In this document: positions 15,781-23,985 of the stretch, in pieces
Layout of the letters: each line of letters opens with the position of its first letter
How positions within the stretch are numbered: the stretch's first letter is position 1
Assembly: GCA_023408815.1 (NCBI GenBank)
Contig: JAEYJO010000053.1
Span: forward strand, 1 to 56,154
Length of the DNA: 56,154 nucleotides
Origin: Bacillota bacterium
GTDB lineage: Bacteria > Bacillota > Clostridia > Lachnospirales > Lachnospiraceae
Direction: 5' to 3'
Program-made: the position numbers and the translations under genes
Notes under the pieces: generated by a model
The model's database searches: none
What the model saw: the letters and a program-made list of their open reading frames with translations, nothing else
What the model was told of the DNA's origin: nothing

Positions 15781-15812
15781 TTTCATTCCTGTAACAGCCC
15801 AAAATATAGACA

Positions 15813-15845
15813 GCCGATTTCCCGCAGAAATCGGCCGTTTTAATT
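15813..15845 (+). terminator. Rho-independent terminator
   Basis: A perfect 9-bp stem (GCCGATTTC / GAAATCGGC) with a 5-nt loop, then CGTTTTAATTT. It ends the FabZ-like gene and lies between it and the convergent lactonase gene, which it may also terminate. Confidence 0.8.
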
Positions 15846-16645
15846 TATTCGTAATACTTTGGTGCAAGATCCAGCGTCTGGAAAAACTCATCATCATGCG
15901 CAAAAAATACTTTTGCATCATACTTTTTCTGAAGTTTACGTACTTTCTCAATCGATTTGAAAAATGCAACGGAGTCGTACAATAGGCCGGAAGCCTTAGC
16001 CGGCGGTCCATAAATCTCGCTTGTATAAATGCAGTCCTGCGGAAGGATAATCGTTCCGCCTTCCAAATGTACGACCAGACCTAAAAGGCCTTCCGTATGT
16101 CCGGGCAGATTCAGTACCTCGATTCCCGGCGCAATTTCAAAATCTTCTGTTACCAGATGATATTGCTTTACAGGTCTTTCCAAATCACCTTTGATATATC
16201 CTCCATGAGTTTCCGGATCGGGATTCATATGTACTGCTGCCAGAGCATTCAGATAATCTGCTTTTGGTACATAAATGTCTGCATGCGGAAATAACTGAAG
16301 ATTTCCTGCATGATCCAGATGCATATGAGACAGGATAACCGTTTTAATTTCTTCCGGCTTAACGCCGCATAATGCCAACTGGTTTTCCAGTCTTTCCTCT
16401 TCCGTCTGATGTAACGGATAAATTTCCTGCATGATATTCTGCCAGTATCCTTTCATTGCATCAGGATTGCTGCCGGTATCATATAAGATGTATCCGTCGC
16501 CCGTATCGATGAGAAATGCCATAACAGGAAGCTTAATCCACTTATTCTGTACATGAGGATTTGATCTGGTTCCCGATGTGCTGCAGGCAACAATCGCATT
16601 TTTGTCTGTTTCAAGATAACCCGTGTTAAGAACGTATAACTTCAT
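15845..16645 (-). CDS. Metallo-beta-lactamase-fold lactonase (AiiA/BlcC-like)
   Basis: A 266-residue member of the N-acyl-homoserine-lactonase family. The dinuclear metal site HxHxDH is LSHMHLDHAGN (His107, His109, Asp111, His112); further ligands are in LPGHTEG and LPQDCIY, and the late His in FFAHDDEF. The family hydrolyses gamma-lactone rings; AttM/BlcC of Agrobacterium opens gamma-butyrolactone to 4-hydroxybutyrate. Here the gene is the last of an operon starting with abfD and lies 40 bp after a 4-hydroxybutyrate CoA-transferase, which favours a butyrolactone role over quorum quenching. ATG at 16645 follows AAGGAGGAAAAA. No signal peptide, so the lactone would be opened inside the cell. 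Confidence 0.87.
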   Translation of the reverse strand: MKLYVLNTGYLETDKNAIVACSTSGTRSNPHVQNKWIKLPVMAFLIDTGDGYILYDTGSNPDAMKGYWQNIMQEIYPLHQTEEERLENQLALCGVKPEEIKTVILSHMHLDHAGNLQLFPHADIYVPKADYLNALAAVHMNPDPETHGGYIKGDLERPVKQYHLVTEDFEIAPGIEVLNLPGHTEGLLGLVVHLEGGTIILPQDCIYTSEIYGPPAKASGLLYDSVAFFKSIEKVRKLQKKYDAKVFFAHDDEFFQTLDLAPKYYE

Positions 16646-16684
16646 TTTTTCCTCCTTTTTCCGCACAATAGTGCTAAAAGATAA

Positions 16685-17989
16685 TTAGTATTCACAATGA
16701 AAACGCTTTGTAAATTCTTCTATAAGCCCACCCTGGAATTGCGGCGCCGCGATAGCAATAAGCTGGCGGGCGCGCTCTTTCAGTGTCTGCCCTTGAAGCT
16801 GAGCGATTCCATATTCCGTGACCACATAATTGACATCACAGCGAGAGGTTGTAACTGTAGCTCCCTCCGCCAGAAACGGTACTATTTTTGATATAGTTCC
16901 CTTTGCTGCAGTTGCAGGCATAGCCATTATTGTTCGTCCGCCCTTTGACATATTTGCGCCGCGTACGAAATCTATCTGTCCGCCAATTCCTGAAATCTGC
17001 TTTAAGCCTATTGATTCCGAACAAACCTGCCCCATCAGATCAACCTCAACACAGGAATTTATAGAAACAACATTGTCATTCTGGCAAATAATTCTGGGAT
17101 CATTTACAACATCTACAGGTAAGAGTTTGACCGTCGGATTATCTCTCACATAGTCATACAGCTTATTTGTTCCCATAAGAAATGTCATGACACACTGCCC
17201 TTTATCAATTTGTTTCATTTTGTTTGTAATGACTCCCGCATTTATTAATTCTACAACACCATCGGAAATCATTTCAGAGTGGATACCCAGATCCTTTTTT
17301 TCTTTCAAAAACAGCAGAACCGCATCCGGAATTGCTCCTATTCCCAGCTGGAGGCAATCCCCGTCCTTTACCAGAGAAGCAATATTTTCGCCTATTTTTT
17401 TCTCCACATCACCTATCTTGGGAGGGTTAAGCTGAATAACATCGGTGTCCTCGGCAACAATATAGTCCAGTTCACTAATATGTATGAAATTATCCCCCAG
17501 TATTCTCGGCATATTCCGATTAATCTGTGCTATTCTCATCCCGGCTGATTCCGCACAGGGCTTCGTGTAGTCGCAGGATATTCCATAGGAACAATAACCA
17601 TGCTCATCCGGTTCGCTTACCTGGAATAAAATGACATCTGCACGCAGCTTGCCTTTCAGCAAACCGGGAATCTGTGAGAAGAAAATCGGTGTAAAGTCAC
17701 CGCGCCCTTCTTCTACTGCTGCTCTGGTAGTGCCCCCCAGGAAAAGTCCGTTATGTCTAAAACGATCCTTCATCTCCGGCGCACAATAGCTTGCTTTTCC
17801 CATCGCTACCATATGCACGACTTCGATATCCCTGAAATCATATTTTTCTGCGTTAGCCACCATTGCATCCGTAAGAATTACAGGTTCACCGCATGCATGT
17901 GCCACTACAACACGATCACCCGATTTTATATGGGAAACGGCCTCATCTGCCGAACAAATCTTATCGGCATATTTTTCTTTCCAGTTCAT
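16685..17989 (-). CDS. abfT: 4-hydroxybutyrate CoA-transferase
   Basis: A 434-residue family I CoA-transferase of the acetyl-CoA hydrolase/transferase type, closest by memory to clostridial AbfT/Cat2. It moves CoA from acetyl- or butyryl-CoA to 4-hydroxybutyrate. The catalytic glutamate is in GIHSEMISDGV (Glu239, matching Glu238 of AbfT), with the CoA-site loop LQLGIGAIPDAV before it and QISGIGGQIDFVRGA after it. The ATG overlaps the stop of the upstream gene (ATGA), so translation is coupled. Its partners, the dehydratase and the lactonase, flank it in the operon. Confidence 0.92.
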   Translation of the reverse strand: MNWKEKYADKICSADEAVSHIKSGDRVVVAHACGEPVILTDAMVANAEKYDFRDIEVVHMVAMGKASYCAPEMKDRFRHNGLFLGGTTRAAVEEGRGDFTPIFFSQIPGLLKGKLRADVILFQVSEPDEHGYCSYGISCDYTKPCAESAGMRIAQINRNMPRILGDNFIHISELDYIVAEDTDVIQLNPPKIGDVEKKIGENIASLVKDGDCLQLGIGAIPDAVLLFLKEKKDLGIHSEMISDGVVELINAGVITNKMKQIDKGQCVMTFLMGTNKLYDYVRDNPTVKLLPVDVVNDPRIICQNDNVVSINSCVEVDLMGQVCSESIGLKQISGIGGQIDFVRGANMSKGGRTIMAMPATAAKGTISKIVPFLAEGATVTTSRCDVNYVVTEYGIAQLQGQTLKERARQLIAIAAPQFQGGLIEEFTKRFHCEY

Positions 17990-18276
17990 AAAGTTTCCTC
18001 GCTTCTATTTACTATGATAATTACCTGCTTCAAAAAATCAAATAATTCCGATATCTGTTCATTCTGCCAGATTACAAATGTCCCATATGTCCCTATTGCG
18101 CCGGTTCGGTCTGCACATGCAGATCCGCATCCACAGATGATTACCGCAGCGTCCGCTCCCGAATCCGGTGTGTACATCAGTTTCACTTCCGGTAATTCAC
18201 TTGTTATTCTTGCCACCAAGAGGCTTCTTTCAAACCTGGGATTACATCCACCGCAATACTTTACATATAGAATCAC
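17986..18276 (-). CDS. Small Cys-rich protein of the 4-hydroxybutyrate operon
   Basis: A 96-residue protein with two cysteine motifs: YVKYCGGCNPRFER near the N-terminus and ICGCGSACADRTG in the middle. I do not know a characterised family. The motif C-G-G-C-N-P recurs, as I recall, in short clostridial proteins next to metabolic operons. It could bind an iron-sulfur cluster or act in redox or maturation of the Fe-S dehydratase AbfD; this is inference. The GTG start follows AAAGGAGACATCA and overlaps the NifU-like stop (GTGA), and its own stop overlaps the abfT start. No membrane segment. Confidence 0.7.
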   Translation of the reverse strand: MILYVKYCGGCNPRFERSLLVARITSELPEVKLMYTPDSGADAAVIICGCGSACADRTGAIGTYGTFVIWQNEQISELFDFLKQVIIIVNRSEETL

Positions 18277-18566
18277 TGATGTCTCCTTTGCAAAATGCTT
18301 CGAGCTTCCATGAGCAGACTGTCACTGACTCCGTTTACCAGAGAAACTTTTTTAAGTCCTGGCAGCTTCTCCGTGAGCTTTGTATTTACAAGGCCTTCCA
18401 TCGTTATATTTACTGAAGGACACCCGCTGCATTGCCCAAGCATTCGTAAGGAAAGAACCTCATTTTCAAAACCGGCAATCTTTATATCGCCCCCATGAAG
18501 AGAAAGTTCCGGCCTTATCTGTTCATCCAGCACCTTTTCAATTTCATCAACCGTAATTTCACTCAT
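18273..18566 (-). CDS. NifU-like C-terminal domain protein
   Basis: A 97-residue protein that is essentially one NifU C-terminal domain. It shows the opening VDEIEKVLDEQIRPELSLHG, then GGDIKIAGF, and the cluster-binding CxxC in LGQCSGCPSVN. These proteins carry and donate iron-sulfur clusters. It sits 18 bp after abfD, whose product needs a [4Fe-4S] cluster, so a dedicated cluster donor is a reasonable inference. It is coupled to the next gene by a 4-nt overlap. Confidence 0.88.
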   Translation of the reverse strand: MSEITVDEIEKVLDEQIRPELSLHGGDIKIAGFENEVLSLRMLGQCSGCPSVNITMEGLVNTKLTEKLPGLKKVSLVNGVSDSLLMEARSILQRRHQ

Positions 18567-18584
18567 AGTTCCAACTCCCTAAAA

Positions 18585-20036
18585 TTATTCTTTGATCTTT
18601 GCTATTGATTTTGCAAGCTCCTTCTTGAATCCAAGATTACCCTGCCTTGCTATCATAATGCGCTGTGCCTGAGGAGAACCCGCTCCATGCATGGACTCCG
18701 TCCGATATCCGACAGCCGCTGTTCCAAGTGCAAGATTTTCAATAAGACGAAGAATTCTCAACCTGTTTTCTGTACTTACATCGGCAACTCCGCGGAAATA
18801 TTTTTCCACATATTTTCCAATCTTTTCATCCCTCAGATCCTTCTCCGAAGGAGCCGTAACCATTAATCCTCCCGCGATATCCTCTGCCAGGCGTACAATC
18901 TCGTACGGGAATCTGGTCACATTCTGTTTGCAGACATTAGCCAGCAGCAAATCGATCATATATGCTCCCGATTCCGTCGGATAACCCTCGGTTGAACATG
19001 CAATTCCGCAGCAGTAAAGCGTCTCATTTAAATGAGTCATCTCAATCAATTTATCCTTCACTGCAGATGCTTTGGCCGCTCCGTTATAGTCGGCTGCCAC
19101 TGCGGCTGCTCCAATCAGTACATCTCCCACACCAACCTTGCATCCGCCATAAGACTGGCGGTGATAACCTGCAAATCTTTCTACCATGATTCCCGAAAAC
19201 TCTGTCTCACCATTCATGAAGATTCTTTCATTGGGAACAAACACATCATCAAAAATAACCAAGGCTTCCACACCGCCGAATTCCGAGTTTCCTACGTCCA
19301 GTTCGGAGCCCTCCAGCTTCCTTGTATCACAAGACTGACGGCCTATAATCATCAATATTCCTTCGCTGTCAACCGGTACCGCAAAAGAAACAGCAAATTC
19401 TTTATCATCCGGCCCCATGGATATTGTGGGCATTACAATAACTTCATGGGAATTGACAATGCCTGTTTGATGCGCCTTAGCTCCGCGTACCACAATGCCG
19501 TCTTCTCTCGTCTCTACAACGCGGAGATATAAATCCGGGTCTTCCTGAGCATGAGGCGCTTTTGAACGGTCTCCCTTGGGATCTGTCATAGCACCATCCA
19601 CTGTCAGGTCGTTATCGGCACAATAATTCATAAACTTTTTGAAATTCTCATGGTATTCTGTTCCATAGTTTTTATCTATTTCAAATGTTGTGGAAAATAC
19701 TGCATTGAAGGCATCCATTCCTACGCATCGTTGAAAACATGCTGCTGTTTTCTGACCGCAAAGCCTCTGCATTTTTACTTTATTCTTTAAATCCTCGGTA
19801 TTCTGGTGGATATGCGCAAACCGATTGATTTTCTTTCCCGTATACGGTGATATTACGGTCATCAGTTCAGCATATTGCGGATCCTGCGCAAGATCGTACG
19901 TCATTCTTACAGAGTTCAGCGAAGGACGGAGTATCGGATCGTCAACCGGATTCTCTACTCGTTCGCCAAACATATAAACTTCCATTTTAAGTTTGCGAAT
20001 GCTTTCGATATATTGTTCGCCTGTCATCAGTGCCAT
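18585..20036 (-). CDS. abfD: 4-hydroxybutyryl-CoA dehydratase / vinylacetyl-CoA isomerase
   Basis: A 483-residue flavoprotein with very high similarity to AbfD of Clostridium aminobutyricum. It converts 4-hydroxybutyryl-CoA to crotonyl-CoA by a radical mechanism with FAD and a [4Fe-4S] cluster. The cluster ligands are all present: Cys100 and Cys104 (TAACFQRCVG), His292 and Cys299 (AGYHRQSYGGCKVG). Other hallmarks are VDGAMTDPKGDRS, RGAKAHQTG, MTHLNETLYCCGIACS and GYRTESMHGAGSPQ. It is oxygen-sensitive in the known enzyme, indicating an anaerobe. It is first in a five-gene operon; the ATG follows AAGGAGGCAATTATC. No 4-hydroxybutyrate dehydrogenase gene is in the window. Confidence 0.96.
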   Translation of the reverse strand: MALMTGEQYIESIRKLKMEVYMFGERVENPVDDPILRPSLNSVRMTYDLAQDPQYAELMTVISPYTGKKINRFAHIHQNTEDLKNKVKMQRLCGQKTAACFQRCVGMDAFNAVFSTTFEIDKNYGTEYHENFKKFMNYCADNDLTVDGAMTDPKGDRSKAPHAQEDPDLYLRVVETREDGIVVRGAKAHQTGIVNSHEVIVMPTISMGPDDKEFAVSFAVPVDSEGILMIIGRQSCDTRKLEGSELDVGNSEFGGVEALVIFDDVFVPNERIFMNGETEFSGIMVERFAGYHRQSYGGCKVGVGDVLIGAAAVAADYNGAAKASAVKDKLIEMTHLNETLYCCGIACSTEGYPTESGAYMIDLLLANVCKQNVTRFPYEIVRLAEDIAGGLMVTAPSEKDLRDEKIGKYVEKYFRGVADVSTENRLRILRLIENLALGTAAVGYRTESMHGAGSPQAQRIMIARQGNLGFKKELAKSIAKIKE

Positions 20037-20054
20037 GATAATTGCCTCCTTAAA

Positions 20055-20066
20055 TTCATTTTTGCA
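20055..20066. promoter_or_regulatory. Degenerate copy of the TGCAAAAATGCA site
   Basis: On the minus strand TGCAAAAATGAA, inside a second copy of the AT-rich context AATAAAGATGCAAAAATG. It lies 29 bp downstream of the perfect site, close to the abfD ribosome binding site. Confidence 0.45.
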
Positions 20067-20083
20067 TCTTTATTTTTTATAAA

Positions 20084-20095
20084 TGCATTTTTGCA
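20084..20095. promoter_or_regulatory. Candidate operator of the abfD operon
   Basis: TGCATTTTTGCA, the same 12-mer found in the promoter of the PAS/AAA+ regulator. It lies about 17-28 bp after the predicted transcription start, as in the regulator's own leader. Confidence 0.6.
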
Positions 20096-20118
20096 TCTTT
20101 ATTTTTTTATATCATATT

Positions 20119-20147
20119 TATATATTTATTTCAACATTTAATGTCAA
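20119..20147 (-). promoter_or_regulatory. Promoter of the abfD operon
   Basis: On the minus strand TTGACA (20147-20142), a 17-bp spacer and TATATA (20124-20119). Consensus -35 and a good -10 indicate the housekeeping sigma factor. The leader to the abfD ATG is about 75 nt. Confidence 0.65.
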
Positions 20148-20265
20148 TTAAAATAATTTTTATTAAAAATGCACTAATTTATATATTATTGATATAATAT
20201 ATCATTAAATTTTTGTGTATTTTTTTATTTAAATTCATGCCGATAGTTATTTGCTTCATTTTTGA

Positions 20266-20277
20266 TGCATTTTTGCA
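20266..20277. promoter_or_regulatory. Upstream copy of the TGCAAAAATGCA site
   Basis: A second perfect TGCATTTTTGCA about 120 bp upstream of the abfD -35 element. A distant site plus sites after the start would suit DNA looping by an oligomeric AAA+ regulator; that is an inference. Confidence 0.5.
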
Positions 20278-20322
20278 CTTTATTTGATTCTGCACCAGGA
20301 GAGACCAAAAGCACTTCCCTAT

Positions 20323-20485
20323 TAGGATCAGGGTGTCAAAAGGACCTTTTGGCGCCCTGATCCTATTATAGAACAAAAGTGTGCTTCGCACACTCACGCA
20401 GCCTAATACTTTGCCAGCACAGCTTTTGTTCCGCGCGCGCAGCTGCGCATCCATTTTATGTAATAGGAGCACTTTCCTATTACAT
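20323..20485. other. Hairpin-rich intergenic element
   Basis: No convincing gene lies between the abfD promoter and the methionine-synthase-like gene. The stretch holds a 43-bp near-perfect palindrome (20323-20365, arms starting TAGGATCAGGG), a small hairpin GTGTG-CTTCG-CACAC (20379-20393), a GC-rich CGCGCGCGCAGCTGCGC patch, and an 11-bp hairpin (20458-20485, ATGTAATAGGA arms). It may be a short interspersed repeat or a structured RNA. None of these is followed by a clear T tract. Confidence 0.6.
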
Positions 20486-20492
20486 AAAAAAT

Positions 20493-20512
20493 CGCCTGCA
20501 TTCCTGCAGGCG
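20493..20512 (-). terminator. Rho-independent terminator
   Basis: An 8-bp GC-rich stem (CGCCTGCA / TGCAGGCG) followed on the minus strand by ATTTTTTATG. It lies 14 bp past the stop codon of the methionine-synthase-like gene. Confidence 0.85.
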
Positions 20513-20526
20513 ACCGGATATAATTG

Positions 20527-21639
20527 TTAACCCCATACTTCTTTTGCAATTTCCTGTACGAGTTTCAGCTTTTCCCATTGCTCTTCCTCTGTCAGTTTAT
20601 TCCCCTCTTCCGTAGAGGCAAATCCGCACTGCGGGCTAAGACACAGGCGCTCAAGCCGAACATATTTTGCCGCTTCATGGATACGGTTAATAATAAACTC
20701 TTTTTTCTCCAGCTGAGGTGATTTTGTTGTAATCAATCCTAATACAACTGTTTTATCATTAGACATATGGCGGAGCGGCTCAAAATCCCCGGAACGTTCA
20801 TCATCGAATTCCAAATAAAATGCATTTACATTTTCCTTTGCAAAAAGATCTTCTGCCACCCTTTCATATCCTCCCTGGCAAGCCCAGGTGGAATGAAAAT
20901 TCCCCCGGCAGATATGAGTATTAATAACAAGATCTTCCGGCTTTTCTTCCATAGCAAGATTATTGATTCGAATTAATTTTTCAATATATGTCTGCAAACC
21001 TTTCTCATCCGTCCCCAAAATAAGGCACGCGTTCGGATCGATACATACTCCCCATGTACAGTCATCAAACTGGATATTCCTGCATCCCGCCGCATACAAA
21101 TCCCGGATGACCCTTTTGTATCCTTCGGCAATATCATGTATCAGTTCTTCCTCATTCGGATAGATAGTTTTAGTTTTTTCCAGATTATCCGGAGTGATCA
21201 TCTGAAATAAAAACTGTGCAGGTGCCGGAATTGTCTGTCTGGCAACGACCGTTTCGTCTTCAAGGCATTTCACAAACTTAAAATGTTCCACAAAAGGATG
21301 GATGCCAACCGATACTTTTCCGGTTAAAAATGTATCATCGATCAATGCAGGTTCTCCATGAAAAGGTATCCCCTTTTTTGTTTTTTCGTGACCTACACCA
21401 TTAAATGCCCACATAAAATCGAGATGCCAGGAACTTCTCCTGAATTCCCCATCTGTGATCACCGGCAACCCGATTTTCTTCTGTTTTTGTATCAAATCTG
21501 TAATCGCCTTATCTTCCGTTGCTTTTAATTCTTCTATACTGATTCTTTTTTCTTCATAATCTTTTCTCGCCTGCTTTAAATAATCAGGTCTTAAAAAACT
21601 TCCTACAATATCAGATTTAAAAGGTGCGTTATTTTTCAT
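20527..21639 (-). CDS. MetE C-terminal-domain-like methyltransferase (YxjG/YxjH type)
   Basis: A 370-residue protein of the UROD/MetE superfamily, like Bacillus YxjG/YxjH. It carries only the catalytic barrel. Likely zinc ligands are His and Cys in NTHICRGNFHST, Glu in FYLEFDDERSG and Cys in LSPQCGFAST. Other hallmarks: DIVGSFLRP near the start, ITDGEFRRSSWHLDF, and CRNIQFDDCTWG. It probably transfers a methyl group to homocysteine or a related thiol. It lies 46 bp after full-length metE and is probably co-transcribed. The methyl donor is unknown. ATG follows AGGAGAAATGGAAA. Confidence 0.87.
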   Translation of the reverse strand: MKNNAPFKSDIVGSFLRPDYLKQARKDYEEKRISIEELKATEDKAITDLIQKQKKIGLPVITDGEFRRSSWHLDFMWAFNGVGHEKTKKGIPFHGEPALIDDTFLTGKVSVGIHPFVEHFKFVKCLEDETVVARQTIPAPAQFLFQMITPDNLEKTKTIYPNEEELIHDIAEGYKRVIRDLYAAGCRNIQFDDCTWGVCIDPNACLILGTDEKGLQTYIEKLIRINNLAMEEKPEDLVINTHICRGNFHSTWACQGGYERVAEDLFAKENVNAFYLEFDDERSGDFEPLRHMSNDKTVVLGLITTKSPQLEKKEFIINRIHEAAKYVRLERLCLSPQCGFASTEEGNKLTEEEQWEKLKLVQEIAKEVWG

Positions 21640-21685
21640 TTTCCATTTCTCCTGTCTTCTTGCGTTTTATAATATTTAATTTTGC

Positions 21686-23956
21686 CTAGAGCTGAATTCT
21701 CATCGTTTTTGCTGCCTCAACCAAATTCTTAAGACTCGCATCCGTTTCCGTAATGCCTCGTGTTTTCAAACCGCAGTCCGGGTTTACCCACAAATTATTC
21801 TTGTCTATCTTTTCCAGCATTTTCTGCAAAGCCTGGACAATTTCCTCGACTGCAGGCACTCTCGGAGAGTGGATATCATATACTCCGGGTCCAACCTCTG
21901 TCTGAAAATGATTTGCCTGCAACGCATCAATGATAGTAAGCTTTGAGCGGGACGCTTCAAACGAAATAACATCCGCATCCATATTATCAATGTCCTTTAC
22001 GATTTCATCGAATTCACTGTAGCACATATGTGTGTGAATCTGTGTTTCAGGTTTCGTTTTACTATGGCAAAGACGAAATGCAGGGATCGCCCAGTCCAGA
22101 TATTCGCTGTACCATTCTTCTCTTCTGATGGGAAGTTTCTCCTTAAGTGCGGCTTCATCTATCTGTATAATCTTGATTCCAGCCCTTTCCAAATCACACA
22201 CTTCTTCCCGAATCGCAATTCCTATCTGATATGCCATTACTTGAAGGCTGACATCTTCTCTGGGAAATGACCAGTTTAATATGGTAACAGGGCCGGTAAG
22301 CATTCCCTTAACCGGCTTATCAGTCAGGCTCTGCGCATATTCTGAATATTTAATCGTAATGGGTCTGATACGCTTTACATCTCCAAAAATAATCGGTGGT
22401 TTTACGCATCTTGTCCCGTAAGACTGGACCCATGCCTTCTCCGTGAACACATATCCGGCAAGATTTTCACCGAAAAATTCCACCATATCATTGCGCTCAA
22501 ATTCTCCATGCACAAGTACATCCAGACCAAGTTCTTCTTGTTTTCTGATACAATTCTCTATAAATGAAAATACTTGACTGTCGTATGACTCTTTATTGAT
22601 TTCACCTTTTCGGAAACTGCTTCTGTTCTTCTTCACCTCCGAAGTCTGCGGAAACGATCCGATGGTTGTTGTTGGCAGCAGCGGCAACTGAAAATAGTCC
22701 TTTTGAATCTGTTTCCGTTTCTTTCTGTCCGTTTTTCTTATGAAATCCTCATCGGAAAGTCCCGAAACATCTGCCTGTACCTTCTTATCCTCATACGGTC
22801 TGACAGCCTCAAATACTCTTTGATTATCTCCATACTCATGGGACACTTCAAAGTCTTCCCTTTCTGCCAAGTCAGAAAGTTCTTTCAGTTCATACAATTT
22901 TTCCTTAGCAAAGGAAAAACGTTCCCGAATACCACGCGCAAGCTTTGTTTCACTTTCCAGGGTATAAGGAACATGGAGCAAAGAGCACGAAGTCGATATA
23001 ACAATATGTGAAGCATATTGTTTAATCTCTTTCATCAAGTTCAGAGTTATTCTATAATCACATTTCCAGATATTTTTTCCGTTCACGACTCCGGCAAATA
23101 AGATTTTATCCTCCGGAAATCCATATGTTTTAATAAGCTCAGACGTCTTCTTCCCTTCAAGAAAATCCAACCCGATCCCATCGAAATCTAAAGCCGCAAG
23201 ATCCTCATAACAGTCCCTCACATCCCCAAAATAGGTCTGAAGCAGCACCTTTCGTTTATTTTTTCCTTTCAGGATTTCTTTATATAATGTTACAAATCTC
23301 GCAACATCCTCTTTCGACAGATCCGTTACCAGCACCGGTTCATCAATCTGAATCCACTCCGTACCAAGCTGCCCAAACCTTTCGAACATATCCCTGTAAC
23401 ATCGAATGATATCTTCCATAAAATCATCAGCATTTTTTCCATCGTTATATTTCGCAAGTTTCAGAAATGTAAACGCGCCGATCACTACCGGCTTTGTTTC
23501 TATCCCAATGGCCTTTGCTTCTTCGTATTCTTCGAATGGCTTATTTCCGGAAAGTTCAATCTTTGTATCCTCATAAAGCTCAGGCACCAGGTAATGATAA
23601 TTCGTATTGAACCACTTCTTCATAGCAAAGGCTTTTACATCACCCTGTACGCCCTGATACCCTCTTGCCATCGAAAAATAAACTCCCTGTTCACTTAGAT
23701 TCAGCTTCCTGTATTCCCCGGGAATCGCATTCAGCAAAATAGCCGTATCCAGCATTCCATCATAAAACGAGAAATCATTGGAAGATATATAACGAATGCC
23801 GGCGTCCTTTTGTAACCGCCAGTTTTCATTCCTTAAAACCTTTCCTACGGCTTTTAAATTGTCTTCCGTTATTTCTCCGCGAAAATATTTCTCTGACGCA
23901 AACTTTAATTCTCTTAACTTTCCTACTCTCGGAAAACCGGTCACCGCACTTTTCAT
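21686..23956 (-). CDS. metE: Cobalamin-independent methionine synthase
   Basis: A 756-residue full-length MetE (5-methyltetrahydropteroyltriglutamate-homocysteine methyltransferase). The N-terminal half starts MKSAVTGFPRVGKLRELKFA and includes SSNDFSFYDGMLDTA and WIQIDEPVLVTDL. The C-terminal barrel includes TTTIGSFPQT, HGEFERNDMVEFFGE, VTILNWSFPREDV and IIQIDEAALKEKLP. Zinc ligands are in IHTHMCYSEFDE (His, Cys), the Glu of ISFEASRS and the Cys of VNPDCGLKTRG. The ATG at 23956 follows AAGGAGATTAACG. It makes methionine in the cytosol without B12. No SAM or T-box riboswitch is evident; a palindrome overlapping the promoter suggests a protein regulator. Confidence 0.94.
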   Translation of the reverse strand: MKSAVTGFPRVGKLRELKFASEKYFRGEITEDNLKAVGKVLRNENWRLQKDAGIRYISSNDFSFYDGMLDTAILLNAIPGEYRKLNLSEQGVYFSMARGYQGVQGDVKAFAMKKWFNTNYHYLVPELYEDTKIELSGNKPFEEYEEAKAIGIETKPVVIGAFTFLKLAKYNDGKNADDFMEDIIRCYRDMFERFGQLGTEWIQIDEPVLVTDLSKEDVARFVTLYKEILKGKNKRKVLLQTYFGDVRDCYEDLAALDFDGIGLDFLEGKKTSELIKTYGFPEDKILFAGVVNGKNIWKCDYRITLNLMKEIKQYASHIVISTSCSLLHVPYTLESETKLARGIRERFSFAKEKLYELKELSDLAEREDFEVSHEYGDNQRVFEAVRPYEDKKVQADVSGLSDEDFIRKTDRKKRKQIQKDYFQLPLLPTTTIGSFPQTSEVKKNRSSFRKGEINKESYDSQVFSFIENCIRKQEELGLDVLVHGEFERNDMVEFFGENLAGYVFTEKAWVQSYGTRCVKPPIIFGDVKRIRPITIKYSEYAQSLTDKPVKGMLTGPVTILNWSFPREDVSLQVMAYQIGIAIREEVCDLERAGIKIIQIDEAALKEKLPIRREEWYSEYLDWAIPAFRLCHSKTKPETQIHTHMCYSEFDEIVKDIDNMDADVISFEASRSKLTIIDALQANHFQTEVGPGVYDIHSPRVPAVEEIVQALQKMLEKIDKNNLWVNPDCGLKTRGITETDASLKNLVEAAKTMRIQL

Positions 23957-23985
23957 CGTTAATCTCCTTGCCATTTATATCAATA

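Noticed and set aside
15845..16645. Lactonase as a quorum-quenching enzyme
   Set aside because: The family includes acyl-homoserine lactonases, but the operon with abfT and abfD points to gamma-butyrolactone; kept only as an alternative.
20179..20472. 97-codon open frame on the minus strand between abfD and the methionine genes
   Set aside because: It runs through the palindromes and the abfD promoter region, has low-complexity Lys/Asn/Ile-rich ends and no ribosome binding site.
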